Translations under genes and position numbers: made by a program | Source: Bursaphelenchus xylophilus | Taxonomy: Eukaryota; Nematoda; Chromadorea; Rhabditida; Aphelenchoididae | DNA length: 64,000 nt | Direction: 5' to 3' | Assembly (NCBI GenBank): GCA_904066235.2 | Contig: CAJFCV020000005.1 | Span: 868,001-932,000 of the forward strand | In this document: piece after piece, positions 10,331 to 21,100 of the stretch | Layout of the letters: each line of letters begins with the position of its first letter | Position numbering within the stretch: the first letter of the stretch is position 1 | Notes under the pieces: model-generated | The model's database searches: none | What the model saw: only the letters and a program-made list of their open reading frames with translations | Told to the model about the DNA's origin: nothing

Positions 10331-10745
10331 AAAAAATAGGATACCAAATTGCGTTATTTAACAAAGCATTTTTTGGTATACCTCACAAAATGTATGTTGA
10401 AGAAAAATTTTAATCGCCTTGGTCCCCCTTTACCAAACCATTTTTTCTCAAGGTTCACTCTAGGTGCTCTCTTCACCAAGGCGCCCTCTTCTTTAAACAA
10501 TTGCAAATTGTAAAAAATAATTACACCCGTAAGTATTCCGGAAAAATAAATAATCCGAAGAAGCCGTTCTGCTTAAAAACTCATAATTTGTAATGTCTGA
10601 CGCAATAAATTTACGTTCTTTCAAAGACAACAGCAGACATGGCAACCGGGCCGGGCATTCGGAAATTTGAAGACGGGCCAGGCCTACTTTTTACCGGGCA
10701 AAGAGCCCAGTGATGTCTGACTGGTCGATTTCCCCAGTATAATAC
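10331..10745. other. Intergenic with a GGGCC-rich repeat
   Basis: Around 10645-10710 lies a CCGGGCCGGGCATTCGG...GGGCCAGGCC segment, similar in style to the GGGCC-rich segment at 20398-20478. No gene seen. Confidence 0.4.
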
Positions 10746-10907
10746 TATGAGTCTGTCGGGAAAATAATGTGGTTTTGATGGGCTTAGAATCGCCCATCAT
10801 CGTTTTGCGAAAGCTGCCGCAACTTGAGATTTGGTGTGCGACTGCATCTTTTTTCGATGAAACATTTTGCTACGACAACCCACCGTTATTTTCCCGACAG
10901 ATTGATA
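10746..10907. mobile_element. MITE family A copy 5, variant interior
   Basis: Same ends (GAGTCTGTCGGGAAAATAAT and TTATTTTCCCGACAGATTGA) and TA flanks. The interior differs: GTGGTTTTGATGGGC rather than GAGCACTATGTCGC. It is probably a subfamily. Confidence 0.75.
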
Positions 10908-10985
10908 CTGTTCGTAAAGTCGCTAGAGTGATTTTCTTTTTTCTGCCGGGCACGTCGCCAAAACTCTAGCAACTTTCCGAACAAA

Positions 10986-12008
10986 CTAGCAAGAAAGTTT
11001 TCCAGACGAAGCTTGCATTTTCGTAAAATCTAGTAGGCACGCTCTGAGCTGCTCAGACTTTGATTGGTTTGAATTCTGCCCACCGAATAACGAGGCCAAA
11101 TCTTGAATACTTCCTCTTGCCAACTCCAGTATGCCTATCTCTTCGACACTTACTGTTAAAAATAAAAAAACGTGTTTCCTGATCAGTATTATTACTGTTA
11201 CACCGTGTTCGTCTTTAAAAGACGCTTCTTCCTTCCGATGCTGCTGATTACCGATCATGTTTTGTAAACAGTCAAAACACTGTCTCCTCCCTTCCACCCG
11301 ACTTTTTGCCCATAATCAGCCCGAGGCATCTGTCTCAAAAACTCATCAGCAAAAAGGGGGGATTCCGGTGCAAAAAAAAGAGAGGAATTCCGGTTTCAAT
11401 CACTCTTCCCAGATTCCGTCTCATCATTACCGAACATTGTAATAATGGATGGCGGAAGCGCTCGGATTGACGCACTAATTATGATGAGCGGCGCAGAGTA
11501 AAGTATAGTTAGTATATTGTGGAATGCAGCAAACGCCGTTGTAATGCGTCGATGATGGAGCGAATGTAGGATAGTGGAAGAATGTCAGTCTGTCGGGAAA
11601 ATAACAAGCGCTGTGTCACATCGAAAAAAATGATTAATAATTTCTAGCCCGGTGAGGCGGAACAATCGAACTTCGAGCCCGAATTCCCACGGAAATCATC
11701 ATTTATTATTCAAATTTGATTGCACTTCCATACATGGGATTCTATTAGGGCCGCTTTTCACTCAATAAATCACTTGAACTCGAGCTTCTCGTCTTATCGT
11801 GTGGTTGTCTCCCCGGGCCTCTCGACAAGCCCCAAATGTCATCCATCGGATTCTCTGGATAATGAAATGGAGGAAGATAAAGGGGTCTAGACTGTAAGCT
11901 TCGAGCATTTCTTGAATCTCTCATTGAGGAAGCAGTAGACTTTCCGGCGGATGAATGGCGGGATGGCTCCCGCCATTGCATGAGTTCTAGCCCCAAATGT
12001 GATGCCAT
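10986..12008 (-). CDS. Tentative gene: hydrophilic Ser/Arg-rich protein
   Basis: Tentative two-exon model of 133 residues. Exon 1 is 12008-11774, from an ATG directly preceded by an in-frame TGA; an ATCAG acceptor about 15 bp upstream could be a spliced-leader site. It encodes SHLGLELMQW, then a Ser/Arg/Pro-rich stretch (RSSSS near its end). Exon 2 is 11152-10986 after TTTTTAACAG, encoding EEIGILELARGSIQDL, a Gln/Ser-rich stretch and a KLSC terminus. Phases agree, but the GTGATT donor is weak and the 621-bp intron holds a truncated MITE and other open stretches that could be exons. Without that splice exon 1 ends at 11745. No family recognised. Confidence 0.35.
11585..11630. mobile_element. 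MITE family A, left-end fragment
   Basis: TCAGTCTGTCGGGAAAATAA followed by CAAGCGCTGTGTCACATCGA matches only the left third of the family. No right end follows. Confidence 0.55.
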
Positions 12009-12149
12009 TCACGACTCTCATAACCTGATAAAGTATGATCTATATTCTCATGAGACATTTTAAGATATAATTTGAACCAAATGTAGTAAATTGCAGAACA
12101 TTTATATAAATAAGTGTGTTTACCGCTGTAAAATACCGTTAAGTATCAG

Positions 12150-12241
12150 ACAGTAGAAGCCCTCAACAAAGACCTGAAGCGAGAAGAAGAAATTGCAAAT
12201 CTGGACACTGCACATGCGATGGCCGGAGACATCCCGCCATG
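12150..12241 (+). CDS. Possible 3'-terminal coding exon, gene unidentified
   Basis: After an AAGTATCAG acceptor, a clean hydrophilic frame (TVEALNKDLKREEEIA, ending GDIPP) runs about 30 codons to TGA. It looks like the end of a coiled-coil or acidic protein. No upstream plus-strand exons were found, so it may be a gene relic or a chance frame. Confidence 0.25.
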
Positions 12242-12491
12242 ATGGTAGAAAACCCCAAAACAACTAAAAAATTGGGTTTATTCATAAAATTTGCAGTAGT
12301 AAAATTAAGTCTGGCAAAAATGAAAAAAGGGCGCGATTTACATTTTTTTAATTTTACACGATTTCATTTTTGGGGTTTTTTCGGGCCTGGAACTTTTTCC
12401 AAAAAATAAGTTGTCAAAAAAAATAAAATGAAACCTTCAAAGATTAAAAGTTTTTCCATTCTCCAAAAACTTCTCATTTTTCTCAGTAAAT

Positions 12492-13459
12492 ATGTCAAAA
12501 TTGGTCGTATTTCCCCTTATCTTCTTCCACTTCATTCCACTTTTCGTCTTGTCGGCGACTGTTCAGCGCAACGATTTTTACATGAATCTCCGATGTGGAC
12601 CACTTTACTTGTACGGAACTGTGGAAATTGATACTGACGCTTTGAGTAAGGCGTTTTTCATTTGATTGTGAATTAAAAATTTCGAATTTCCCGCCAAAAC
12701 AGCTTCTTTTGGCATTCTGCAACAAGCCGAATAAATGTTTGCTGGAGTAAGAATTTTACTAAATCTCGATTTTTCGGTACCATAAAACCAAAAATTTTGA
12801 AATTTCAAATTTCCCGCCAAAAACAAATCGTTTTGGCATTCTGTTGCAACTGGTTAAATACGCTACATTTTCATATATGATGTAAATTTAGGGCCTTAAC
12901 AGGCTTTTTTGACATTTCAGAGACTTGTTGCAGAATGCCAAAGTTTTAAAATTTTTGGCGGGAAATTTGAAATTCAAACTTTTTACGCTAAATTATCTAT
13001 AATACGACCGATTAATAATTTCCAGCCCCAAATGTCATCCATTTTGACGAATATGACGAGGGGATTATTCGATTTTGGTTCTTCAAAGACGGCATTTATG
13101 GGCTTGACGTCACTGTTACGACCAATTGTGGGGCAATCAACAAGGTGGATGAGGTAAGGAATAATTCAAAAAAAATTAGGAGTCTGGGCTATTTTTTACA
13201 GAAAAAATCATTGTATTATATATTTCAGCCAAATTTTATCGAAATTAGAGCCAAAAAATATTAGCCAAAAAAAAGTCAATGCGACCTGCGCCCTGGACCA
13301 AATTTTTTTTTTCAGAAATGCATGAACGTCTTCAAATTGCATCTCACCCCGCTCGGCCAACTCCCCGACAACACACAGCTCTTCGGGAAGGACATCAACA
13401 CCGGAATTCAGCTGCAGGAAATGATCGAAAGGAATGAATTTACGACCGAATGCAGTTGA
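12492..13459 (+). CDS. Small secreted protein, distantly transthyretin-like
   Basis: Three exons, 12492-12645, 13026-13153 and 13316-13459, join in phase to give 141 residues. Residues 1-22 form a signal peptide (MSKLVVFPLIFFHFIPLFVL). The mature protein has four cysteines (LRCGP, TNCGA, KCMN and a C-terminal ECS) and a plan of short strands: LYLYGTVEID, FDEYDEG, GLDVTVTTNCG, FKLHL. This loosely recalls the nematode transthyretin-like secreted family (strand, acidic turn, strand, TNC), but the hallmark motifs are not clear, so the assignment is inference. Both introns carry the TTGGCATTCTGCAAC / TTGGCGGGAAATT repeat. Its AATAAA at 13486-13491 nearly touches the 3' end of the convergent claudin-like gene at 13500. 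Confidence 0.75.
12660..12985. repeat. Repeat family E, clustered copies in an intron
   Basis: Alternating short blocks AATTTCCCGCCAAAA and TTTTGGCATTCTG(C/T)AAC, and their complement near 12930, lie in the first intron of the 12492 gene. The family recurs in introns near 14180-14640, 16975-17020 and 47100-47510, and intergenically near 60690, 60850, 61270, 61930, 62060 and 63410. Confidence 0.65.
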
Positions 13460-13485
13460 GCACTTTATAGAGAAAATAATTTCAA

Positions 13486-13491
13486 AATAAA
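13486..13491 (+). terminator. Polyadenylation signal
   Basis: AATAAA 27 bp after the stop of the 12492-13459 gene and 9 bp from the stop codon of the convergent gene. The two transcripts must overlap at their 3' ends. Confidence 0.55.
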
Positions 13492-13499
13492 TTTATAAT

Positions 13500-14877
13500 T
13501 TAAACACGACAACAGGCCACGGAAAGGTTGATAATTCCGGCGATCAACAAGAGGCATGAGGCGCCGATTGCGATGAGAAAACTGTATCCGAAGCCGGAGT
13601 TATTGTCGATATAATCGCCAATCTCTTGGAAAGTGTCTGAAATTTCAAAATTTTTCGGAAAATACCCGGAAAAATCGCAATAAAAATGCACTGAAATTGA
13701 TTTTAGAATCTGAAATTTTCCGAAAAATATCAAAATTTAATCAAGATTTTAAAAAATTGCAAAAAATCGTTCGCACAGTGCGAAAAATTTGAAATTCTTA
13801 CCGCACAGTGCAACCCGTCAAAAATTCTATCTGCACTGTGCTGAAAATCAAGAAAATTTTTGCACTGTGCGGCTCAAACAAGAACAATTTTTGCACTGTG
13901 CAGCTTCAAAACTTCTAAAAATCAACTCACTTGTAATTCCATCTTCGGCAAAAAGATATGCAAAGTAAACAACACCACTGATCGCCAAGGCCGTGCCGAT
14001 CAAATTCATAAGCCCAGTGATTGGGAACGCCTTATGACAAGCGCAAGTTACGATGAATAATCCGGCTACAGAGCTCAAAAAAGAGCAAAGTGTGGCCGTT
14101 CCGAGGGTTGCCAGCATCAGCATCCAGAATGGGTGGTCCTTCTGGAAGAAATAGCAAAAATAGAATGGAAAAATTTTGATAATTCAAATTTCCCGCCAAA
14201 AAAAAATGTTGGCATTCCGCAACAAGTGCCGAAAAAATACTTCCTGGGGTTGAAATTTGACTAATATTGGTATTTGGCGTCACAAACCCTAAAAAACTCA
14301 TTTTTTTGAAAATTCAAACTTCCCGCCAAAAAGAATTTTTTTTTGGCATTCCGTATCAAAGGCTCAAAATAAGCAAAAATAAGTAAGCAAAAAAATTTTG
14401 TAGGCAAATTTAAGTTCATGTCGACGTAGCTCAACAAATACGATCAATCTTTTATTGAAAATTTGAATTTCCCGCCAAACATAAAAATTTTGGCATTCTG
14501 CAACAAGAGCTAAAAAATCTTCACGGACATTTTTAACACCTTATTTTTGAGTCCCAGTCAAAAATTCCCTGTATTCCAGACCTTGAAACAGAATGCCAAA
14601 GAGTTTTTATTTTTGGCGGGAAATTTAAAAATTTGAATTTCTGAAACTCCGGAGTAGCTCAAAAAAGTCCTACCAGTCTCTCAATTCCATGATGACAGTC
14701 CGCCTTCTCAAGACCTTCCAAATATTCATTGCAATTCAACGTGAAAATTCCGACCTCCACATTCGCCTGCGTCCGATACCACCACGGCGTCGACAGCGCC
14801 AAGGCGAGGCACAAACACGCGCAAAAAGTGATTGAAATGCCGAAGAACTGCGTGAAACAACGACAGCCGCTCCTCAT
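13500..14877 (-). CDS. Claudin-like four-TM protein (1)
   Basis: Exons 14877-14674, 14141-13931 and 13636-13500 join in phase to encode 183 residues. There are four hydrophobic helices: about 8-30 (FFGISITFCACLCLALAL), 72-97 (FWMLMLATLGTATLCSF), 104-128 (GLMNLIGTALAISGVVY) and 152-178 (FLIAIGASCLLLIAGII). Between TM1 and TM2 the loop has the claudin signature in relaxed form: PWW, then VGIFTLNC, then a second Cys (KADC). The topology and extracellular W/G/C/C pattern fit the claudin/PMP22 superfamily, which in nematodes includes junction and channel-regulatory proteins. Which one this is cannot be told. A second claudin-like gene of equal length lies at 16617-17560. Intron 2 contains repeated GCACAGTGC motifs and intron 1 contains repeat family E. 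Confidence 0.8.
13768..13905. repeat. GCACAGTGC motif cluster
   Basis: Five copies of GCACAGTGC or its complement GCACTGTGC within about 130 bp of intron 2 of the claudin-like gene. Three are on one strand and two reversed, so they can pair as hairpins. Isolated copies occur elsewhere (8665, 43918). Confidence 0.65.
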
Positions 14878-15381
14878 TTTGAAAGTCGTGGAAACTGAGA
14901 AAAGGCGAAGAATTGAATGAAAAATAGATTTTTAGGCAATTTTTTGTGAAATTTTTTCCAAAAAAATATTTTTTGGAAAAAATGGTAAGGGGGGACCAAG
15001 GTGATTTTTTTGCAGAAAACACAACGTCTTTCGATTTTCTTAAAATTTTGCATTGACACTCCTAATGGGCCACAAACCAATCTCTGAAAATTTCAGCCCC
15101 CTCGTTACAACGAGTGCTGAAATATTCAACAATCTTTTAACCAGAGAGCACAGAAAATGAGGAGAGTCCACCCGGAAACGACTTCTTTTATCAATAACTT
15201 TTTGAATTCTGCTTTGAAAAATTACTTTTGGTGGAAACATGGTATACCTCAGCTGTAACAGAGTCTGAATTTTTCAAGGAAAAATCAAAAAAAAAATTTT
15301 TTTTTGTTAACAAAATCACACTTAAAAAATTCTACAAAAATATCATTTATTGAATAAAACAGTCAAACTTCAAGGTCGATA

Positions 15382-16109
15382 TTACTTATTGGCAGTCGTC
15401 GACTTCTTGGGTTCCGGCAATGCAGGACTTCCGGCGGTGTCAAACATCAATTTGACATTCAAATTCTCGGGTTTGGCGGGGGTGACAATCTGAAACGAGG
15501 CAAATAATACAGTGGTAAAAGTTCCTTATTTTGGCCACAACTTATAACTTTGCGGAAACTGGTCGGAATTAGCCCAAATTTAGCGTGCACGCTTAATTCA
15601 TCGTTGTCAATGCCCGGACAGTGGATTTAGTTAGTGAGGTACCTTCTTTTTTACGTACCACCTTACCCTTCAAAAACGGCTGCAGCCTGTGATTTTACAC
15701 TTTATACGATGAAACATGTCCGGAACTAAACTTATTGACTCCGTATGGAATAAATGAGTCGTCACAGCCTTCGTAGGTACCCTTAAAACTATAGAGCTAT
15801 TATAGTAATTCAGTGCCAGCTAGGTCGAAGCGTTCTTTCCAAACTTTAGTGCCTAAGCTTGGGCGCAGTTCGCGGAGTACCTTTGTTGTGGCCAAAATAA
15901 GGAACTTTTTCCAATACAGTCAACAGTTTGCTTAATAGCCCAAAACGACTCACATTACTGCCATCATACGTCACCGCGGTGGGTTCTTTGGCCTCCTGGC
16001 TGCTTTGTTGTCGCTTTCTCCACTCCTTCCGCTTATTCCAACAATTCTCCATTATCGAGTGGACGGCGGCTTGGTTCAAATCGGCCAACTGCATGATCGG
16101 AGAGAACAC
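15382..16109 (-). CDS. 82-residue basic protein, unknown function
   Basis: Two exons: 16109-15954 (ATG at 16094) and 15489-15382, joined in phase 0. The first follows CAAACTCAG and has only 15 bases before the ATG, so it is probably a spliced-leader acceptor. The product starts MQLADLNQAAVHSIMENC, continues with a basic helix (KRKEWRKRQQSS), then VTPAKPENLNVKLMF and a Lys-rich tail. No signal peptide and no recognised domain. The 464-bp intron is almost filled by hAT-like MITE copy 2. An upstream exon could have been missed. Confidence 0.55.
15514..15912. mobile_element. hAT-like MITE family B, copy 2
   Basis: 399-bp copy with GGTAAAAGTTCC and GGAACTTTTTCC ends and a perfect 8-bp target duplication AATACAGT at 15506-15513 and 15913-15920. 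It lies inside the intron of the 82-residue gene. Confidence 0.9.
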
Positions 16110-16616
16110 CTGAGTTTGAGAGTGGACCGAGAAAAAATTAGAGGGGAAAGTGAAGTAGGAAAATTCGAAAAAAAAAATTAATTTCTGAGAAGAAAATTTT
16201 TTTTTTCTTTTTTTTGACAAGGTGGCTTTGAGAAAGTTTCGATTTTTTGTAGGAAAAAACAATTTTTTTGTAAAAAAAAATAATTTTATTTTTTTTTTTT
16301 TTTTTTTGCACCAGAAGCTTCTTTAATTAATGATTTTAATTTTTTCTTCTAATTCTTCCTTTTGGAGGCCTTACTAAAAAAATAATTTTTCCAAGCTGCG
16401 CCCGAGCTTAGTCCTGGATCCAGTTTCAGCAAGCATATAGGTTCGTCAGCTTTGCTGCAGTTATATTGAGGGCCAAAAAAGGTCAAAAATGTCATACTTT
16501 TCCGTTTTGAAAAAAAAAATAATTTTGAAGAATCTAAAAAATTTATTTTTGATTTTTTTTATTTTTTCACTTTTTGTTGTCTCGATTTCACCCCCTCATT
16601 CTACGATTCTGCCAAG

Positions 16617-17560
16617 ATGAAGCACGGTCGTCGCTGTGTGGTCCAAACCTTGAGTATTATCCTTACAAGTTCCGCTGTTCTGCTGCTTGTTTTCGCCATG
16701 GTTTCGCCGCATTGGCACGTCGGGAAGCGTTGGTTCTCTGCGCTTGGATTCTTCTGCTTCGTCAACAAAGAACACAGGGAGGTGTGCCGATATATGAACG
16801 AAGATTTGAGCAATGTAAGTTCTTTTTTTTATAGCCCATTCGAAAAAAAAATTTCGAGCTGCGCCCGAAGCTTTTGAAAAAAATTTTAAAATTTTGAGTT
16901 TTTTGCCAAAAAAGGTGTTTTCCAACCAAAATTCAACTAAATTATGCTTAAAAATACTTTTTTTAACACTTTTTGGACCTTGAAACAGAATGCCAGAGAT
17001 TTCCCAAATTTGGCGGGAAAACGAAAATTCAAAAAAAGTTGGCCCAAAGACTATGGTAACATATTTTTAATGCCTTTGAAGGTGAAATACGTGAAATATT
17101 GTGAATTAAAAAAAAATTAATTTTATGAATTTTTTGGCCTTTTCCAGCTGAACCTACTGTAATATCAAAAAATCTCAATTTTTCCGCCATCGTCGATTAT
17201 TTTCAGGAAGGTCGCTTAAGATCCGGATTGTTCAACATTTTCCAAGGCATGGAAATGAGCGCGATTCTCTTTGGAATTATCAGCGTTGTCTGCGGGATCG
17301 TCTTCACGACCTGCGTAAGACCCACGTATTTCTTCATGTTGTCGGTCTTTAATCTCCTGGCCGCCGTAACGTCCTGCGTGGGCATTGGAACGGTGTTTTA
17401 TTTTGCGGGCCGCTGGCATCATCATGATTCCTCCAGTCCAGGCGGAATCAGCTTTTGGATGGCGATTACGGCAGACGTATTGTTCGTTTTTGGCGCAGCA
17501 CTAGGGTTGGCAACGTACAAAGTTGAGGTCAAGGAGAAAGATAAGGAGGTATTTCAATAA
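16617..17560 (+). CDS. Claudin-like four-TM protein (2)
   Basis: Exons 16617-16814 and 17207-17560 encode 183 residues. TM1 is about 8-30 (LSIILTSSAVLLLVFAMV), followed by SPHW, the block WFSALGFFC and a second Cys (REVC), the claudin/PMP22 extracellular signature. TM2 (MSAILFGIISVVCGIVF), TM3 (FFMLSVFNLLAAVTSCV) and TM4 (WMAITADVLFVFGAALGL) follow; the tail is charged (VEVKEKDKEVFQ). Length and topology match the claudin-like protein at 13500-14877, but this gene has one intron in the coding region and the other has two, so they are old paralogues rather than a fresh duplicate. TAA overlaps an AATAAA at 17556 onward. Confidence 0.8.
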
Positions 17561-17765
17561 ATATTTATTTTTTGAGTTTTTGGAAGTTTTGAGAATTGAG
17601 ATTTTTGGCAAAAATTTTAATTGGCCTTGTTTGTCGCACAAATTCAGTTTGCGATCCCGACCACGAAAATGTCGAAACATTTTGGCCCGCCTAGGCCACA
17701 AATGAAGTACGTGAATTAAGAGAGTTTCATCGATTGCGACCTTTGATGCTCCCAACCAGAGATTG

Positions 17766-17830
17766 CCACGGCTCCGGAGCCGGCTCTTTGCTCCGGCTCT
17801 GAGCGGCTCCGGCTCCCGTCGGAGCCAGCC
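17766..17830. repeat. GGCTCC/GGAGCC low-complexity repeat
   Basis: CGGCTCCGGAGCCGGCTC and similar units, about 65 bp, GC-rich in an AT-rich setting and partly self-complementary. No gene. Confidence 0.6.
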
Positions 17831-17988
17831 TTCTCACCATTTAGAAAAGCAAAAATTTCGTGATTTTGTTAAACGAATTGCTTGAAGTTACTGGGAAGGT
17901 TGTGTTGCGTACTCGTGACTTGGCTCAAAAACGACCAAAAAGTTGTACTTTCACTGTAAAGAACATCTGACAACGGGCGTAACATACA

Positions 17989-18142
17989 TAACCGTCTGTC
18001 TGGGAAATAATGAGCGCAATGTCGCATCGAAAATCGCATCGCCGCCGAAAAAATTTCTTGTGTCAAAATGCAATTGCTTTTCACTTCAGCGACATGATTG
18101 GCGCAGCGACATTGTGCTTATTATTTTCCCGACAGACTGATA
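17989..18142. mobile_element. MITE family A copy 6
   Basis: TA-flanked; left CCGTCTGTCTGGGAAATAAT, right TTATTTTCCCGACAGACTGA. It ends 25 bp from the stop codon of the chemoreceptor gene, so it probably lies in that gene's 3' UTR. Confidence 0.75.
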
Positions 18143-18166
18143 TAGCAGAATTTCCAATCTATCCAT

Positions 18167-21100
18167 CTACTCTTCACAACTCGTCAATTTCATCATAATT
18201 ACGTTCACTCCGTTGTGTTTGTCCAGCCTCAGGTCCGGAGCGCTCCCTCCAGCAGAATGAGCCACATTTTTCATCGCGGAGTTGTTTTTGGCCGTCACAA
18301 CGCTCCGTTTTTTATAGGCTTCGTCCAGATGTCGCTCCAAGAATGTAAAATACTCTTGGCTGGACTGTTTTTCCTTCATTGCATTTCGACGTTCCGTTTG
18401 GTTGTTGTAGTTCATGAGGTATTTGTGATGAAAGGCAATGGTCGCCGTGAGTAGGCTGAGCTGGAAGAACTGAAAGAAAGCGATTTCTTTAGGTTAATCT
18501 AAAGGCTATTGCAGAGGTACGCCCTCTAAACTCCCCATAAAGCAGAAATTGGTCAATGCGTAGAACGCGACGCCCGTTTGATGCGTAATGCGCACAACCA
18601 ACGAAGAAGTGATGTACAACAAATAACAAATGCTCTGAGAAACAGTAACGGGAATGACAATGGTCGTTGAGCAATTATTCTCCGTCAGCTGATACGACCA
18701 TGTTAGGGTGTAAATCTTGGGCGATCTGGAGGAAAATCCATAATTTTCGAAAAGTTTTATGTATACTATACGGTTGATGCATGATGATACAGTATCTCTC
18801 ACTTACATTCTCTTGCGGTGCCGTTTAATTCGATAATTTATCGTATATACCGTAATATCCGTAATTACCGCCAAACAGTCGATTGTCAGCATGACCGCGA
18901 GGCCAACTTGCATTTGCACGACTGTAGAGGGATTTGTGATATTGCAGAAGGTAAAGTAGGCAAGCGTATCGTCGGGTTTTAGGATCAAACTGGCCATTAG
19001 AATTGCTGCGAGTAGCTGTAATGAAAAGTGAATACACTGCTTACCGTTAGAGGGCTTGTGGGATTTGACACTTTTTTTATTTCTACGCTCCTTTTGAATA
19101 CTTAAGACAACAAGACCCGTTCATAGAAAACAATTTCAAGAGCCAATTTTACCCTGATATATGTAGAAGTACCCCAAGTGCAACGCTCAGGTTTTTAAAT
19201 TTCGCACATAATGTGGGCATAGGCCACATATTAATTCCTAAAATTTTTAGCTCGCGTTTCGCAAGGACGACCAAAATATTCAACAATCTATGCGGCTGAG
19301 AGAGTACGCGAAACCCGGAGAGCGGTCAGAGAGAAAACACTTTTTGGCCACGTCTTTGCCAGCTCGGTACTGAAAAAATATATTTTTTTGTGTAAACATT
19401 ACACTCTTTACAAGGGAATGGTCTGAACTTCCCCCCAGCGTTAAGGAAAATGACTAGTACAGGTGGATAGAGCAGGTCGACTTTGGTAGAAAAAGGCAAT
19501 TTCCAGCTGCAAAATAAGCACCGCCGACGAGAAAAACCGACCGAAACTTCCGAAAAAATTTCCTCTTTCTCTTCCCTCGGAAAAGAAGAGGAGCACCCAG
19601 TGGTTCGGTTAGTCGAGTGGATAGAGCGTCCGCTCGATGTCCTTTTGGGGGTTGGTTCGATTCCGGGGCAGCGCGAGTGGCTATGATAAGGCTGCAGTGA
19701 CCAAGATAAACTCTTGTGAACCAAAAAAAAATATTTTGCAATTTTTCGATTTTCTAGAGATCATAAAACACATAATAATAAAGGGTTTCTATGTAAATTC
19801 CTCCATTTTTTCTGTAAGATTCCAGAACGGTTCCAGTCATATTCAATAATCTAGTCATGGACTGTCTGTATTCCGAACACTAGTGGACGTTTATCAAAAC
19901 CCCCAATGTGCTCAAGATGTGCTTCAGTTTGCTCCTTATTGGAGTATGATTGGGAACGTTCTGGAATCTTCTGGAAAAAAAACTGGCGGAATTTACATGG
20001 AAATCCTTTTTTATGTGTTTTATGATCTCTAGAAAATCTAAAAATTGAAAAATAATTTTTTTTGGTTCACAAGAGTTTATCTTGGTCGCTGAAGCCTTAT
20101 CATAGCCACTCGCGCTGCCCCGGAATCGAACCAACCCCCAAAAGGACATCGAGCGGACGCTCTATCCACTCGACTAACCGAACCACTGGGTGCTCCTCTT
20201 CTTTTCCGAGGGAAGAGAAAGAGGAAATTTTTTCGGAAGTTTCGGTCGGTTTTTCTCGTCGGCGGTGCTTATTTTGCAGCTGGAAATTGCCTTTTTCTAC
20301 CAAAGTCGACCTGCTCTATCCACCTGTACTAGTCATTTTCCTTAACGCTGGGGGAAGTTCAGACCATTCCCTTGTTAGTAAGAACAGTTCTGGAAGCCAA
20401 GGCCCGGGCCGGCCTGGGCCTAAAAACCGAAGCCCGGGGTCGGACCGAGAAATTAGTCGGCCCGGCCCGGCCCGGAGCCATGCCTAATCTATCCTACAAA
20501 AGCTTCGAGTTGGCGAATCATCCTCCTCCGACGATTCCACCCGTAACCACTGAAGACTTGAAAAAAGCGTATGATTTGAAGTGTTCCAATCGACCACTAT
20601 GTTCCTGCTCCAACGGCAATGTTGTCATCATCGCAAGTGACAAACTAGTGACCACCAGTAAACAAGACATGCTCAACATGCACTTGAAACTGGAGAAGGG
20701 TGAATTTTACGACCTGGAGTCCTATCGAACGCTGAAGGAAGTATTCTACAAGCTCAGCGGAGAAGATGGTTTTTACAGTTGTTCCTGCCCTCATGGTAAA
20801 AAGAGCGTTAATCAGTGAAAACACGCCATTCTGGTCGACTACAAGGTAAACCTCATTCCTTTCCCTTACTCAGCTCGTGACCCACACATCGTACAATCGA
20901 CACGTCGCGGAAGGATCAGAATAGCTCGGAGAGGTGGAGCATTTTCCCAACATTAGCTGACGATGTTATAACGGCAAAGGTTGAGAATGTCCGAACCGAC
21001 TTCAGTGATACCTGCAGCGTTATGGCATCACCGTTCGGCTAATTTTGAGAAATACTTCATGGCATCCGTGTCTTGTTCTGTATGCGGTTTGTACTTTGTT

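Larger units (their letters stand above)
19411..20374. mobile_element. Tc5-like foldback element with tRNA-like arms
   Basis: 964-bp inverted-repeat element. Ends are CAAGGGAATGGTCTGAACTT and its complement, with 3-bp target duplication TTA at 19408-19410 and 20375-20377. CAAGGGAA...TCTGAACT recalls the Tc5 terminus from memory, and TNA duplications are known for Tc4/Tc5 elements. Arms are about 450 bp each, nearly identical, with roughly 80-100 bp of loop (about 19850-19940). Each arm contains a tRNA-like segment with A-box and B-box. No transposase is encoded. It sits in the chemoreceptor intron. Confidence 0.8.

Noticed and set aside
9724..10347. Overlapping Pro/Leu/Ser-rich frames on both strands
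   Set aside because: Produced by the 17-bp minisatellite, which lacks stop codons in several frames.
19601..19675. Functional tRNA gene
   Set aside because: T-stem and anticodon stem do not pair adequately; the block lies in a foldback element.
19326..20487. Mirrored 95-140 codon frames in the two arms of the Tc5-like element
   Set aside because: They mirror each other because of the inverted repeat, cross the tRNA-like block, and have no homology or start context.
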